A stretch of 64,000 nucleotides of DNA from NCBI GenBank assembly GCA_017469275.1, contig JAFUGT010000156.1:1-64000 (forward strand). The letters run 5' to 3'. The DNA comes from Lachnospiraceae bacterium. GTDB lineage: Bacteria; Bacillota; Clostridia; Lachnospirales; Lachnospiraceae. How positions within the stretch are numbered: the stretch's first letter is position 1; the number at the start of each line of letters is the position of its first letter. Below, piece by piece: positions 33,140-41,909 of this stretch. The translations under genes were made by a program, and so were the position numbers. The notes under the pieces were generated by a model, which did no database searches, was not told the origin of the DNA, and saw only the letters and a list, made by a program, of their open reading frames with translations.

Positions 33140-35173
33140 TTACTGTAATTTGAAGATGAATTCCTCATCTCCCAAAACTATCTTACAGTTGTCTGTAAGC
33201 TTCTCGCTTTCTCCCTCATCAACACTTTTTCCATTGACAAATGTATGATTAGTGGACTTGTTGTCCTTAATAAAATATTCACCGTCTTTTCCGGTTATTA
33301 TCGCATGCACTCTGCTTATGGCACCGTTACCGCTTATGGTATAATCAACTCCCATACCTGCCTTACCGATCTTAAAGGTCTGCTTAGTGATCATTATACG
33401 TTCATCTGTATTGACACGGATAAGATATGGATTAACCTTGGGAATTGGAGCCGACGCAGGTTTTTCGCTCTCTGCAGGTTTATCCGGAGCTGTTGTAACT
33501 TCTGCTTCTTCATGAACTGCAGCATCACCTGCTTTAGCAGGTTCAGTATTCTCTACGGTATCTTCTGCCACCGCTTCTTTATTCCTGATCAATCTGCCTA
33601 ATCGTCTTGTGGCTTCTTTTGTAACAGAACCCTTTACTGATTCATTCTTGCCATTATCTTTCTTAGAAGGCTTATTACCGTCCTCCTCAACTACCGTCTC
33701 CTCTACATGATCAGTTTCCGGTTCCAAAGCCTCATGTTCTTCCATCGTATTCTTAAGAATACTTGCACGATTGATCTTAATTCCCTTATTAATCTTGATA
33801 TTACTTGCTTTGTGATCTTCTCTATCTTTCTCGGCTAAGAAAGCATCTAATTCATCTTCTATCACAACCCCTGAATAATTAGACTCTCTGGTTCTAAAAT
33901 GTGGCTTTTTAATCTTCTTATTTTCCTGTGGTTCTTCAGGCATATTCTCTTGTGCATTCGCTTCCTCTGCTTCATCAGCTTTTTGACCTGTTATCGCAGA
34001 TGCATCAACTTCATCATTATCAGCTTCCTTAGCATAATCTTCTGAAGTGTCCGTCTCATCAGAATCTGCCTTTTCCGATACCCATATAGGTTCTTCACCT
34101 GTATTCCCGGCTACGTCTGAGGTGTCCTCATTCTCGGCACTCTCGGTTGCCTCCACTGCATCCATCGCAGCTTCACCCTCGGCACTTTCGGCAGCTTCTA
34201 CTGCATTCAACGTATCCTTGCCCTCGGCACCTTCCGCTGTCTCCACTGCATCTAACACATCCTCGTCCTCGGCACCTTCCGCTGTCTCCACTGCATCTAA
34301 CGTATCCTCGTCCTCGGCACTCTCCGCTGCCTCCACTGCATCCAAGACATCCTCGTCCTCGGCACTCTCCGCTGCCTCCACTGCATCCAAGACATCCTCG
34401 TCCTCTGTGCTCTCGGCTGCTTCAACTGCATCCAAGACATCCTCGTCCTCTGTGCTCTCGGCTGCTTCAACTGCATCTAAGGCATCCTCGTCCTCGGCAC
34501 TCTCGGCTGCTTCAACTGCATCTAACGCATCCTCTTTAACTTCTACCGACTCATCTACGATTTCGGTATATTCACCGTATATCTCATTAGATTCTCTCTC
34601 GGGAATCTCTATTCCTAATCTATCCATCCATTCTTCAACCAATTCCAGCAGATTGTGAAGATTGAACATCTCTCTGTTATTAACATATGTGAGTATCTTA
34701 GCTACATAATCCCCATTCTCATTCGGATCAAATCTGAGACTTGCTATAAAGTTCCTTATAAAATGTGTAAGGTCAACCTCTTCCTTCATATCCTCTAACG
34801 GAATACATACAAATTCGACCTTGTAATCAGAATCTATATATATATACCGTCTGTTGAGCACAAGATATGATAACGGAATTCTGTACTCAGACATATTCAT
34901 CATCGAGATAACCAGACCTCTGATAACCTTAAGCACCATCTCTGCATTAATCTCCTGAGCTGATAACTGCCTTAACTGAATCTTATCCGTTATATCATAG
35001 GAAAAAGTATCGAATTCGTCACCCTCTTCAAATATAACAGGAACAATCCCCTCCGGTTCCTCATCCTCAAGAAAATCAAGCACATCGTCGTCCAGCTCTG
35101 CATTATTGTCAATGTTAAAAGTCAGAAACTGCTCTTTATCAAAGTTTCGTACTCTAAAGCTTATTTTCTTCAT
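33140..35173 (-). CDS. DUF6382-FHA protein
   Basis: This 677-residue protein combines an N-terminal DUF6382 domain (about 1-185), a long acidic repeat region (about 200-360), charged linkers, and a C-terminal FHA domain (about 585-675, with the phosphothreonine-binding pattern FKIGKAG, SRVHAII and NKSTNHTFVNG). FHA domains bind phosphothreonine, so it probably reads phosphorylation by the kinase encoded next to it. The repeats are about 15 residues long (DEDVLDAVEAAESTE type), about ten copies. The ATG at 35173 follows GGAAGGGG. A strong promoter lies 45-75 bp upstream and a terminator follows. Confidence 0.85.
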   Translation of the reverse strand: MKKISFRVRNFDKEQFLTFNIDNNAELDDDVLDFLEDEEPEGIVPVIFEEGDEFDTFSYDITDKIQLRQLSAQEINAEMVLKVIRGLVISMMNMSEYRIPLSYLVLNRRYIYIDSDYKVEFVCIPLEDMKEEVDLTHFIRNFIASLRFDPNENGDYVAKILTYVNNREMFNLHNLLELVEEWMDRLGIEIPERESNEIYGEYTEIVDESVEVKEDALDAVEAAESAEDEDALDAVEAAESTEDEDVLDAVEAAESTEDEDVLDAVEAAESAEDEDVLDAVEAAESAEDEDTLDAVETAEGAEDEDVLDAVETAEGAEGKDTLNAVEAAESAEGEAAMDAVEATESAENEDTSDVAGNTGEEPIWVSEKADSDETDTSEDYAKEADNDEVDASAITGQKADEAEEANAQENMPEEPQENKKIKKPHFRTRESNYSGVVIEDELDAFLAEKDREDHKASNIKINKGIKINRASILKNTMEEHEALEPETDHVEETVVEEDGNKPSKKDNGKNESVKGSVTKEATRRLGRLIRNKEAVAEDTVENTEPAKAGDAAVHEEAEVTTAPDKPAESEKPASAPIPKVNPYLIRVNTDERIMITKQTFKIGKAGMGVDYTISGNGAISRVHAIITGKDGEYFIKDNKSTNHTFVNGKSVDEGESEKLTDNCKIVLGDEEFIFKLQ
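34127..34533. repeat. 45-bp tandem repeat inside the FHA protein gene
   Basis: About nine near-identical 45-bp units encode the acidic 15-residue repeat. Both opposite-strand frames stay open through it for this reason and are not genes. Confidence 0.8.
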
Positions 35174-35216
35174 TGCAACTACCCCTTCCAACTACAAATT
35201 GTCCATAGCTATTAAT

Positions 35217-35245
35217 ATTATAGTGGATTCTCGTCGGATAAGCAA
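35217..35245 (-). promoter_or_regulatory. Promoter of the FHA protein gene
   Basis: On the minus strand TTGCTT and a perfect TATAAT are separated by 17 bases, about 45 bases before the start codon. The AT-rich stretch from here to 35500 shows no gene. Confidence 0.75.
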
Positions 35246-35343
35246 GTAGTTTCTTTATTACAGACCTCCTCTTTACCATTAATATTTTTGTCAATATCAG
35301 CTGATGACATTATTTTATGACAAAAAATTATGACATTCAATGG

Positions 35344-35365
35344 ATAAATTCTATAAAATCATATA
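35344..35365. repeat. 22-bp dispersed repeat, copy 2
   Basis: This is identical to 152-173 and lies in AT-rich noncoding DNA between the divergent promoters of the FHA and cyclophilin genes. Confidence 0.5.
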
Positions 35366-35502
35366 TATTTTATTTTTTTTATAAACTTTTATTTATAAAT
35401 CTATCAAAAATTTTATATTTCTATACAAATTATGAAATGATGTCAAGGTCAAAAGATAAAAATGTAGTCGTGCGCAGACATCAGTTTTGAGCAAAATACC
35501 TT

Positions 35503-35531
35503 TTGACACCCGTAGCATAATGATGTATAGT
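35503..35531 (+). promoter_or_regulatory. Promoter of the cyclophilin gene
   Basis: A perfect TTGACA and TATAGT are separated by 17 bases on the plus strand. The transcript would start near 35538 and carry a leader of about 95 bases that contains the shortened fold-back repeat. Confidence 0.8.
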
Positions 35532-35540
35532 AGGATAATC

Positions 35541-35585
35541 GCGAAACACTCAAACGATGCACAAAAAAGAAAACGTAAATCAGCG
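35541..35585. repeat. Shortened relative of the 100-bp fold-back element
   Basis: GCGAAACACTCAAA matches the left arm of the element at 22985-23084, and the following 30 bases match its right part (ATGCACAAA...AGAAA...GTAAAT) with about 24 of 29 identities, with the centre deleted. It lies in the 5' leader of the cyclophilin gene. Confidence 0.5.
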
Positions 35586-35633
35586 TCTTCTTATTACCCA
35601 AAACTTATACATATTCAGAAAGGAATTACAATT

Positions 35634-36152
35634 ATGGCAAATCCAATAGTAACCATTACCATGGAAAATGGTGATATCATGAAAGCCGAGTTATATCCGG
35701 ATATAGCTCCTAACACAGTTAATAATTTCATCTCTCTTGTAAAGAAGGGATTTTACGACGGACTCATATTCCACCGTGTCATAAAAGGATTTATGATTCA
35801 GGGCGGATGTCCCGAAGGAACCGGTATGGGCGGTCCGGGTTACAGTATCAAAGGAGAATTCGCTTCTAACGGCTTTACCAATAACCTGAAGCATACTCCG
35901 GGAGTACTCTCAATGGCGCGTTCCATGATGCCTGATTCAGCAGGTTCACAGATATTTATCATGCATAAGACATCTCCTCATCTAGACGGTGAGTACGCCG
36001 CTTTCGGTAAGGTAATAGAAGGTCTTGATATAGTTGATAAGATTGCCTGTGTAGAGACGGATTATTATGACAAACCTCTCACAGAACAGAAGATTAAGTC
36101 AATGACCGTTGACACAATGGGAGAGGAATATCCTGAACCGGTTAAATGCTAA
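35634..36152 (+). CDS. Cyclophilin-type peptidyl-prolyl isomerase
   Basis: This 172-residue protein is a cytoplasmic single-domain cyclophilin that catalyses proline cis-trans isomerisation. The active-site pattern FHRVIKGFMIQGG, then AGSQIFIMHK and LDGEYAAFGKV, is intact. The ATG at 35634 follows AGAAAGGA; a longer frame upstream runs through the leader repeat and is not used. It has a strong promoter and a perfect terminator of its own, so it is monocistronic. Confidence 0.93.
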   Translation: MANPIVTITMENGDIMKAELYPDIAPNTVNNFISLVKKGFYDGLIFHRVIKGFMIQGGCPEGTGMGGPGYSIKGEFASNGFTNNLKHTPGVLSMARSMMPDSAGSQIFIMHKTSPHLDGEYAAFGKVIEGLDIVDKIACVETDYYDKPLTEQKIKSMTVDTMGEEYPEPVKC

Positions 36153-36160
36153 TATAACAC

Positions 36161-36202
36161 AAAAGGTGTTGATTTCTCACAAGCACGAAATCAACACCTT
36201 TT
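36161..36202. terminator. Bidirectional terminator
   Basis: A perfect 16-bp stem (36161-36176 with 36187-36202, 10-base loop), A-rich at one foot and T-rich at the other, serves both the cyclophilin gene and the convergent surface protein gene. Confidence 0.9.
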
Positions 36203-36262
36203 CTCATTATTCAATAATCACCTTTGATGTTTAGGTTTTGTCCACCTTCCACTTCCGTCGGC

Positions 36263-39205
36263 TCACCACTTCACCTTTACTTTAACTCTGGTGTTCACTC
36301 CGTTATGAGCCACAACATATATATAACAGGTTCCTTTCTTAATTCCCCTTACCTTACCGGAAGAACTTACCGTGGCAACAGATGTATCGGAACTGTAGTA
36401 ATTAAACTTCTTACCGCTTCCATTAGACACAAGCTTCTTTGAGGATTTTTGCTTCTTGTATTTTGTCTGTAACTTTTTCGTCTTTCCTGCTTTTACCGAA
36501 ACAGTCTTTTTCGCCGGAACCAGCTTCTTGACATTGGTATAGGTCTTATTCTTGTCGCCTGCTGCATATAACACTCTGCTATTGCCGATATAGTCCTTAC
36601 TCTGGTTGACGACCCGATATGCTTTCACAAGGAAAGAATATGTCTTAGTCCTGTCGATTGCCTTCCCGTTAATGGTCTTGATATAAGCTGTAGTAGAACC
36701 GGCTCCGGTAACATTGACATAATAACCTGTCGGTGTTCCCTTGCCTTCCTTGACATAAATGTCATATCCCGCCGCACCCGAAATACTGCTCCAGCTTACC
36801 TTCCAGGCACCCTTACTCCATTTAACCTTAGCTGTAATATCAAGTACCTTGGAATTATTGTTGATTACCTCCTGCGATACAGGTGTAATCACAACAGGAA
36901 CGATATTTGAGCCACCGGAATTCGTGCCTCCATTTGTATTGCCCGAATTGTTATTTCCCGAATTATTAGTACCGGAATTATTGCTTCCATTATTATTTCC
37001 ATTACTATTCCCGTTATTGTTCTGATTACTGCCACTTGCGCTATAGCAGGCTTCGACCTCGACTTCATCTGCCGGCATAACAAATGTAGTGGTTTTGGAC
37101 TTGGCATTTACGAGCTTGATATCGCCTTTGTTGACCTTCCAGCCTGTAAATGTCTGACCGCTGATATCGTTGGCCGCAATCTCCACAGAGGTACCTGCCA
37201 CATATTTCTCAGTTCCGGTTCCGTTTACCACTTTTGCATCATAAAGCGGGGTATTGATTGACACTGCCGGTTGAAGCTGTATCACTGTATCCTCAGTCGG
37301 AGTACCCGACACTGTAAGCATCTTCGCACCGCTCCTTGTAACTCTGACACCGTTAACCGGTGATATCCTGTAGCTTGACGGGAAATAGTATTCACCGTCA
37401 GCATAATAGGTAACATTTCTCATGGCACCTCTAATGCCTGTCTGATAATACAGATTTTCCGTCTCTGCGGCTATTGTTATATTACTTCCCATCGGATTAA
37501 TAATTGTCACAGTAATTCCTGTCTTAACAGTCTGTTCTTCTTCTTTAACAGTAACAGGAGTAGCTTCACTTACGTTAGATTTATCAGACTCCTTGTATCT
37601 TACATACTTAACGCCCGGCGTGGATACAGGGGTTTCACCTGCACTACAAGGTTTCCATTCGTCAGGATTTTCCGCATCCGCATATTCCATTGCCTCAGTC
37701 GTTCCGGTTATCTTAAGCACATCTCCCTTAACTCCTGTTGGTGCCTGCGGAGTACTCTTCTTTACCGATGCCGGCACCGGCTCAAATACTACAGTTCCAT
37801 CTTCCGGCGTACCGGAAATCTTTATCTGTGAGTCGTCTATCACCTCAAGGGTAACGCCCTTCTTGGTCTCTGCCGGATAATTAGAAGGGAAATAATAACC
37901 AAGCTTAGCCTTTAACACAACAGGCGTCATCTCGCCGAGGAAATTTCTCTGCCACAAGCTACCGCTGTCAGGATCATGGCTCATGGTCTTTTCTGCTTCA
38001 TCTGTAAGATTGATAAGTACGGCATGAGCATCCGAAGCTGAGGGAACATTTACTTCAGTTGCCTTACTTGGCTGCTTCTCGTCCGTCCCCGCATATCTTA
38101 CATACCAGGTTCCTCCGGAAACGGCTGTGCTTCCATTCGTACATTTATCCCACGAGGAAGCTCCTGCAGAATCCGCATATTCCATATCTGTTGTAGTATC
38201 TTTGATCTGTTCTATATCACTCGTAACCGCCGGCGGATTAGGAATCTCTTTAGTGGTGGGATTAACTAACTTAACCGTTACCGAATCGATAGCAGGTGTC
38301 CCCGAAACAGTGATCTGATACAGCCCGTCTCTCGTCACTGTAATTCCATCCTTTGTTCCAACGCTGCCATAGTTTTCAGGAAAATAATACTTGCTCTGAT
38401 CAGACACGGTAAATACTACCGGCTCCATTGCCCCTGACAGATCCGTCTGCTGTAACTCTCCACCACTTAATTTTTTTATAGGTGGTGTGTTAAAATCAAA
38501 AGTTACTGATTTAAGTCCGTTAGTGCCCTTAATCGTAACCGGATATTCCTTCACAACTATAGCTTTATCACCATACTTAGATGCTCCAAATTTCTCCAGA
38601 AGCACCATCATCGTATACTCTCCTGCGCTCATACCGGTAGGTATATTGATAGTCTTTTGACCAATAGTTCCGTCTCCTATTTTTCCATGAGCCTCTACAT
38701 CCAATGCTTCATAACCATCTTCCCCTACCTGCTTTTTTCTGTAAAAAATGACAGAGGTCTGATCAAAAAGCTCACCGTATAACGAACCAGCCAGCGTTAA
38801 TCCCACAGAGTCTCCCGGATACACATTGGCAAGATCAACTTCTTTGTTGATTGTTGAACTAACCTCTGCCGAAGTGCTTAATCGTGAAACAGGGTACCAC
38901 TTCTTTTGCCAGGAGTACCATCTGCTATAATCAGTGAGTTTTAAAGCGTCTGTTTTGTTATTGTATGCATCCTCATCCCGTCCGAACAAAAAATCATCAT
39001 TTTCAGGAGAAACTCCCCAAAGCTCACTCCATGCAGTGAACGAGTTAACAATTCCGTCCATATCGATTGAAACACTTTTTTGCCATGACGGATCATCATA
39101 ATCATCCGCCCTTACTTTCTGCATATTACGTTCCGATACCACCGGAAGCAATCCTATTATCATAACAAGTGTAAGCACCATCCCCATTATTCTCTTACAT
39201 CTCAT
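36263..39205 (-). CDS. Secreted surface protein with repeated domains and a Big_2-like end
   Basis: This 980-residue protein starts with a signal peptide (MRCKRIMGMVLTLVMIIGLL, cleavage probably after VRA). Several related beta-rich units follow, each containing a YYFP(S/E)NY-type segment and a SGTP turn, which alternate with units ending SDKSNVS-like sequence. Next is an InlB-like cap region, then an Asn/Gly/Ser-rich linker (about 755-795), a fibronectin-like unit, and a C-terminal Big_2-like domain (DTSVATVSSSGKVRGIKKG). No sortase motif is visible. The ATG at 39205 follows GGAGG at good spacing. It probably binds to the cell wall or a substrate; no catalytic motif is seen. Confidence 0.82.
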   Translation of the reverse strand: MRCKRIMGMVLTLVMIIGLLPVVSERNMQKVRADDYDDPSWQKSVSIDMDGIVNSFTAWSELWGVSPENDDFLFGRDEDAYNNKTDALKLTDYSRWYSWQKKWYPVSRLSTSAEVSSTINKEVDLANVYPGDSVGLTLAGSLYGELFDQTSVIFYRKKQVGEDGYEALDVEAHGKIGDGTIGQKTINIPTGMSAGEYTMMVLLEKFGASKYGDKAIVVKEYPVTIKGTNGLKSVTFDFNTPPIKKLSGGELQQTDLSGAMEPVVFTVSDQSKYYFPENYGSVGTKDGITVTRDGLYQITVSGTPAIDSVTVKLVNPTTKEIPNPPAVTSDIEQIKDTTTDMEYADSAGASSWDKCTNGSTAVSGGTWYVRYAGTDEKQPSKATEVNVPSASDAHAVLINLTDEAEKTMSHDPDSGSLWQRNFLGEMTPVVLKAKLGYYFPSNYPAETKKGVTLEVIDDSQIKISGTPEDGTVVFEPVPASVKKSTPQAPTGVKGDVLKITGTTEAMEYADAENPDEWKPCSAGETPVSTPGVKYVRYKESDKSNVSEATPVTVKEEEQTVKTGITVTIINPMGSNITIAAETENLYYQTGIRGAMRNVTYYADGEYYFPSSYRISPVNGVRVTRSGAKMLTVSGTPTEDTVIQLQPAVSINTPLYDAKVVNGTGTEKYVAGTSVEIAANDISGQTFTGWKVNKGDIKLVNAKSKTTTFVMPADEVEVEACYSASGSNQNNNGNSNGNNNGSNNSGTNNSGNNNSGNTNGGTNSGGSNIVPVVITPVSQEVINNNSKVLDITAKVKWSKGAWKVSWSSISGAAGYDIYVKEGKGTPTGYYVNVTGAGSTTAYIKTINGKAIDRTKTYSFLVKAYRVVNQSKDYIGNSRVLYAAGDKNKTYTNVKKLVPAKKTVSVKAGKTKKLQTKYKKQKSSKKLVSNGSGKKFNYYSSDTSVATVSSSGKVRGIKKGTCYIYVVAHNGVNTRVKVKVKW

Positions 39206-39357
39206 AGCATTTCCTCCTACTCGTACATTATTATCCTGATATTTCATTACGAAACCGGTTATTGACGCCAACGCCTTCCCGGTCATTTCGCAAACCACAC
39301 ATTACTTAATAAAATACCTACTATAATATATCGACAATTTAACTACGTTTAATAATA

Positions 39358-39407
39358 GAAAAAGCACTATTTTACTTTAGCAATTTTAACCATAGCAAAA
39401 TAGTGCT
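39358..39407 (-). terminator. Terminator of the corA gene
   Basis: AGCACTATTTT and AAAATAGTGCT form a perfect 11-bp stem with a 23-base loop, followed on the minus strand by TTTTTC. Confidence 0.8.
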
Positions 39408-39412
39408 GATAC

Positions 39413-40354
39413 TTATAACATCTTCTTGCGCTTCAAAACAGCAAGAACTATCACGCACACAATAAATGTTGCAAAACATATTATTCCGAATCCATATGGC
39501 GTCCGGTAAAGGGGCACCCATTCACCCGCCACATTCATACCGTAGAATCCGGATACTATATTGGGAATCGCCATTACAATCGTTATGGCGGCAAGATATT
39601 TCATCACATTGTTAAGTCGTATATCGATCATGTTAGACAAAAGCTCTCTTGTACCATGCATAATATCACGATAAATGATAGTCATTTCTATAGCCTGTCC
39701 GTTCTCCACCTTGACATCATCAAGAAGCTCCTTGTCCTCCGGAAACTGCCTTACGCGGCTATATCTTGAAAGCCTGTCGATTACGGCGCCATTTGCTCTT
39801 AATGAAGTTGCGAAATATACCAGGTTCGACTCCAACTCGTGCAGCATTACGAGATCTTCTTCTTTCACATCCTCCTGAGCACGTTCCTCTATCTCGGTAC
39901 GGTTGCTGTCTATCGTTCGCAGATACAACTGATAGACCATACATGTACGATAAAGTATCTGATAAACAAACTTCATCTGCTTCTTAGTTGAAAATTCCCT
40001 GACCGTCGAATTGATAAAATATTGAAGCACCGGAGTCTCCTCTGCGCAAATCGTTATCAGGAAATCGTCTAACAGTAGAATACCCAACGGAATAGCCGTA
40101 TAGGCGCGCTGTTCATTACGTATCTCAATAACCGGTATATCCACCAATATCAATGTGTAATCGTCCTCTATATCCACACGGGAACTCTCATCCGCATCCA
40201 TAGCGGCGCGTACATCGGCAATGTCAATATCAAACCTTTCGGAAATCATTGTCATTTCGTCCAGACTCGGATCGGTAAGCTGTATCCAGGAACCCGGTTC
40301 AAAGGTATGTAATTCTCCGATTTTTCTGTCATCTGTTCTATATATTTTGATCAC
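39413..40354 (-). CDS. corA: CorA-type divalent cation transporter
   Basis: This 313-residue protein has a large cytoplasmic N-terminal domain and two C-terminal transmembrane segments. The CorA signature YGMN occurs between them (GFYGMNVAGEW). It would conduct magnesium or related cations as a pentamer; some members with this layout export or carry zinc. The GTG at 40354 was chosen because GGAGG lies 9 bases upstream; the longer frame lacks a ribosome binding site. It has its own promoter and terminator. Confidence 0.9.
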   Translation of the reverse strand: MIKIYRTDDRKIGELHTFEPGSWIQLTDPSLDEMTMISERFDIDIADVRAAMDADESSRVDIEDDYTLILVDIPVIEIRNEQRAYTAIPLGILLLDDFLITICAEETPVLQYFINSTVREFSTKKQMKFVYQILYRTCMVYQLYLRTIDSNRTEIEERAQEDVKEEDLVMLHELESNLVYFATSLRANGAVIDRLSRYSRVRQFPEDKELLDDVKVENGQAIEMTIIYRDIMHGTRELLSNMIDIRLNNVMKYLAAITIVMAIPNIVSGFYGMNVAGEWVPLYRTPYGFGIICFATFIVCVIVLAVLKRKKML

Positions 40355-40457
40355 TTTACATACCCTCCTTTTATTATTGCAGCGTTCTCTCTTTATCTCA
40401 TTAGTCAAAAGTAACGTCTACGCTTTTCCTGACATTCCTTTCCCGACCACAAGATAC

Positions 40458-40486
40458 ATTATGTAACCTGCCTCGTTTAGTGTAAA
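40458..40486 (-). promoter_or_regulatory. Promoter of the corA gene
   Basis: On the minus strand TTTACA and CATAAT are separated by 17 bases, giving a leader of about 95 bases. No known magnesium-sensing leader is evident in it. Confidence 0.65.
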
Positions 40487-40526
40487 TGTTTTTTCACATA
40501 TTGTCAACCGCCCAACATGATAAAAT

Positions 40527-40719
40527 GTTACTATTCACAGTAGATATAAGTTAGGATATATGCTTTAACATGCTTGCATGATTAAACACATATCCTAACT
40601 TATATCGAAACTGCGAAGCAGGAACTCCACATACAGCCGCAAATAAAGCAACGAAGTTGCGGCATATGCGTAAGCAGATGATTTGTGGCTTGTATATGTG
40701 GAGTACTGTGAATAATAAC
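40527..40719. repeat. 193-bp cloverleaf-like fold-back element
   Basis: Outer arms 40527-40542 and 40704-40719 match at 15 of 16 inverted bases. Within them are two independent hairpins: 40543-40562 with 40589-40606 (GATATAAGTTAGGATAT arm), which has a nested inner stem, and 40624-40638 with 40687-40703 (CTCCACATACA arm), which contains a further perfect GCCGCAA/TTGCGGC stem. The whole could fold as a three-way junction in DNA or RNA. There is no coding frame of note. It is a strong candidate nonautonomous mobile element, and fills most of the corA upstream gap. Confidence 0.75.
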
Positions 40720-40776
40720 GATAAATTGGTGAAGTTAACTACAGATATCTGTTTTGTCAAAAATCCATTTCAAAAT

Positions 40777-41250
40777 TTAAAACAATTTAAGACCGCTAAG
40801 TACTCCCGCACTTAATAATCCCATTATAACACCTGCCAGAATCACCCCCAACAGCACAGCTATAACACTCTCCTTGAAATCCATATCGAGAATGCTGGCA
40901 GCAAGTGTTCCTGTCCATGCACCGGTCCCCGGAAGCGGAATACCCACAAAGAGAAGTAACGCCACAAACAGACCTCTCCCCGCGGTTGCCTTAAGTTTCT
41001 CGCCACCCTTGTGACCTTTTTCCAGACAGAAAGTGAAGAACTTCCCGATAATCTTCTTATCCTTACCCCATTCAAGAACTTTTCTTGCGAACAGGAAAAT
41101 GATCGGTACCGGAACCATATTGCCGACAATACATACGATATATGCCTGCAGTGTGGGAAGTCCCATAGCTATGGAATAAGGTACTGCAGCTCGTAGTTCG
41201 ATCAGTGGCACCATTGATATAAAAAATGCTATTAAATATTTTTTTAACAT
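40777..41250 (-). CDS. Small multidrug export family membrane protein (COG2426-like)
   Basis: This 157-residue protein has about four hydrophobic segments and the family patterns MVPLIELRAAVPYSIAMGLP and VGIPLPGTGAWTGTLAA. Proteins of this kind are annotated as putative small multidrug exporters, but transport has not been well shown. The gene follows iorB by 30 bp with AAGGAG upstream, so it may be read from the ior transcript. Confidence 0.85.
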   Translation of the reverse strand: MLKKYLIAFFISMVPLIELRAAVPYSIAMGLPTLQAYIVCIVGNMVPVPIIFLFARKVLEWGKDKKIIGKFFTFCLEKGHKGGEKLKATAGRGLFVALLLFVGIPLPGTGAWTGTLAASILDMDFKESVIAVLLGVILAGVIMGLLSAGVLSGLKLF

Positions 41251-41280
41251 ATTGAATACAACTCTCCTTATAGTCTTAGC

Positions 41281-41877
41281 TTAATCAGTTATTCCGAGAT
41301 ATAACCGGGCTCCTGCCTCAAGTGCCCGGTTGTTGAGTTCATGAAATTTCTCCGGAATCTTCGCATCTATGGCAGCCCGAATCTCATCCATGGACAGATC
41401 AATCTCATCGCTGGCAATAGCTGCACCTAACAGGACAACATTCAATACCTTTGATGAACCAAGCTCTGCCATCGCCTTCTCACCGTCGACCACCAACAGA
41501 CGTTTCACCTTTTTCTCAAGGTAATCAAGCATATCCTTACCTTCATAGACTTTTTTCGAAAGTGATGCAGTTACAGGCTTAACCGCCTTTTTAGAGACGA
41601 TTACCACCCCGTCTTCTTTGATATATGAGAGATTTCTCACTGCTTCTGCCGGCTCAAAGGCTATCATAACATCAGCCTTCCCTTGAGGAATCAGAGGAGA
41701 AAATGCGTTCTCACCCATCCGCACATGACTTGTGACACTACCGCCACGCTGCGCCATTCCGATAGTCTCGGCAGATTTCACATCCTCTCCCTTCGCCATG
41801 GCTGCATATGAAATTAACTTTGATGCAAGTACGGTTCCCTGACCACCCACACCACATAATATTACACTTTTGCTCAT
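41281..41877 (-). CDS. iorB: Indolepyruvate:ferredoxin oxidoreductase, beta subunit
   Basis: This 198-residue protein is the gamma-type domain of 2-oxoacid:ferredoxin oxidoreductases, with GVGGQGTVLASKLI and ETIGMAQRGGSVTSHVR. With IorA it oxidises aryl pyruvates to aryl-acetyl-CoA, reducing ferredoxin, as part of aromatic amino acid fermentation. The ATG at 41877 gives the expected N-terminus. It follows iorA by 32 bp. Confidence 0.92.
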   Translation of the reverse strand: MSKSVILCGVGGQGTVLASKLISYAAMAKGEDVKSAETIGMAQRGGSVTSHVRMGENAFSPLIPQGKADVMIAFEPAEAVRNLSYIKEDGVVIVSKKAVKPVTASLSKKVYEGKDMLDYLEKKVKRLLVVDGEKAMAELGSSKVLNVVLLGAAIASDEIDLSMDEIRAAIDAKIPEKFHELNNRALEAGARLYLGITD

Positions 41878-41909
41878 ATTGTTCCTCTTTTCATATATTA
41901 AATGATAAT

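Noticed and set aside
34047..34658. Long open frames on the plus strand through the FHA gene repeats
   Set aside because: They are caused by the 45-bp repeat in the minus-strand gene, which lacks stops in other frames. Composition is Ser/Ala-only and there is no ribosome binding site.
40354..40458. M-box or similar magnesium riboswitch before corA
   Set aside because: The leader is only about 95 bases and lacks the extended conserved structure.
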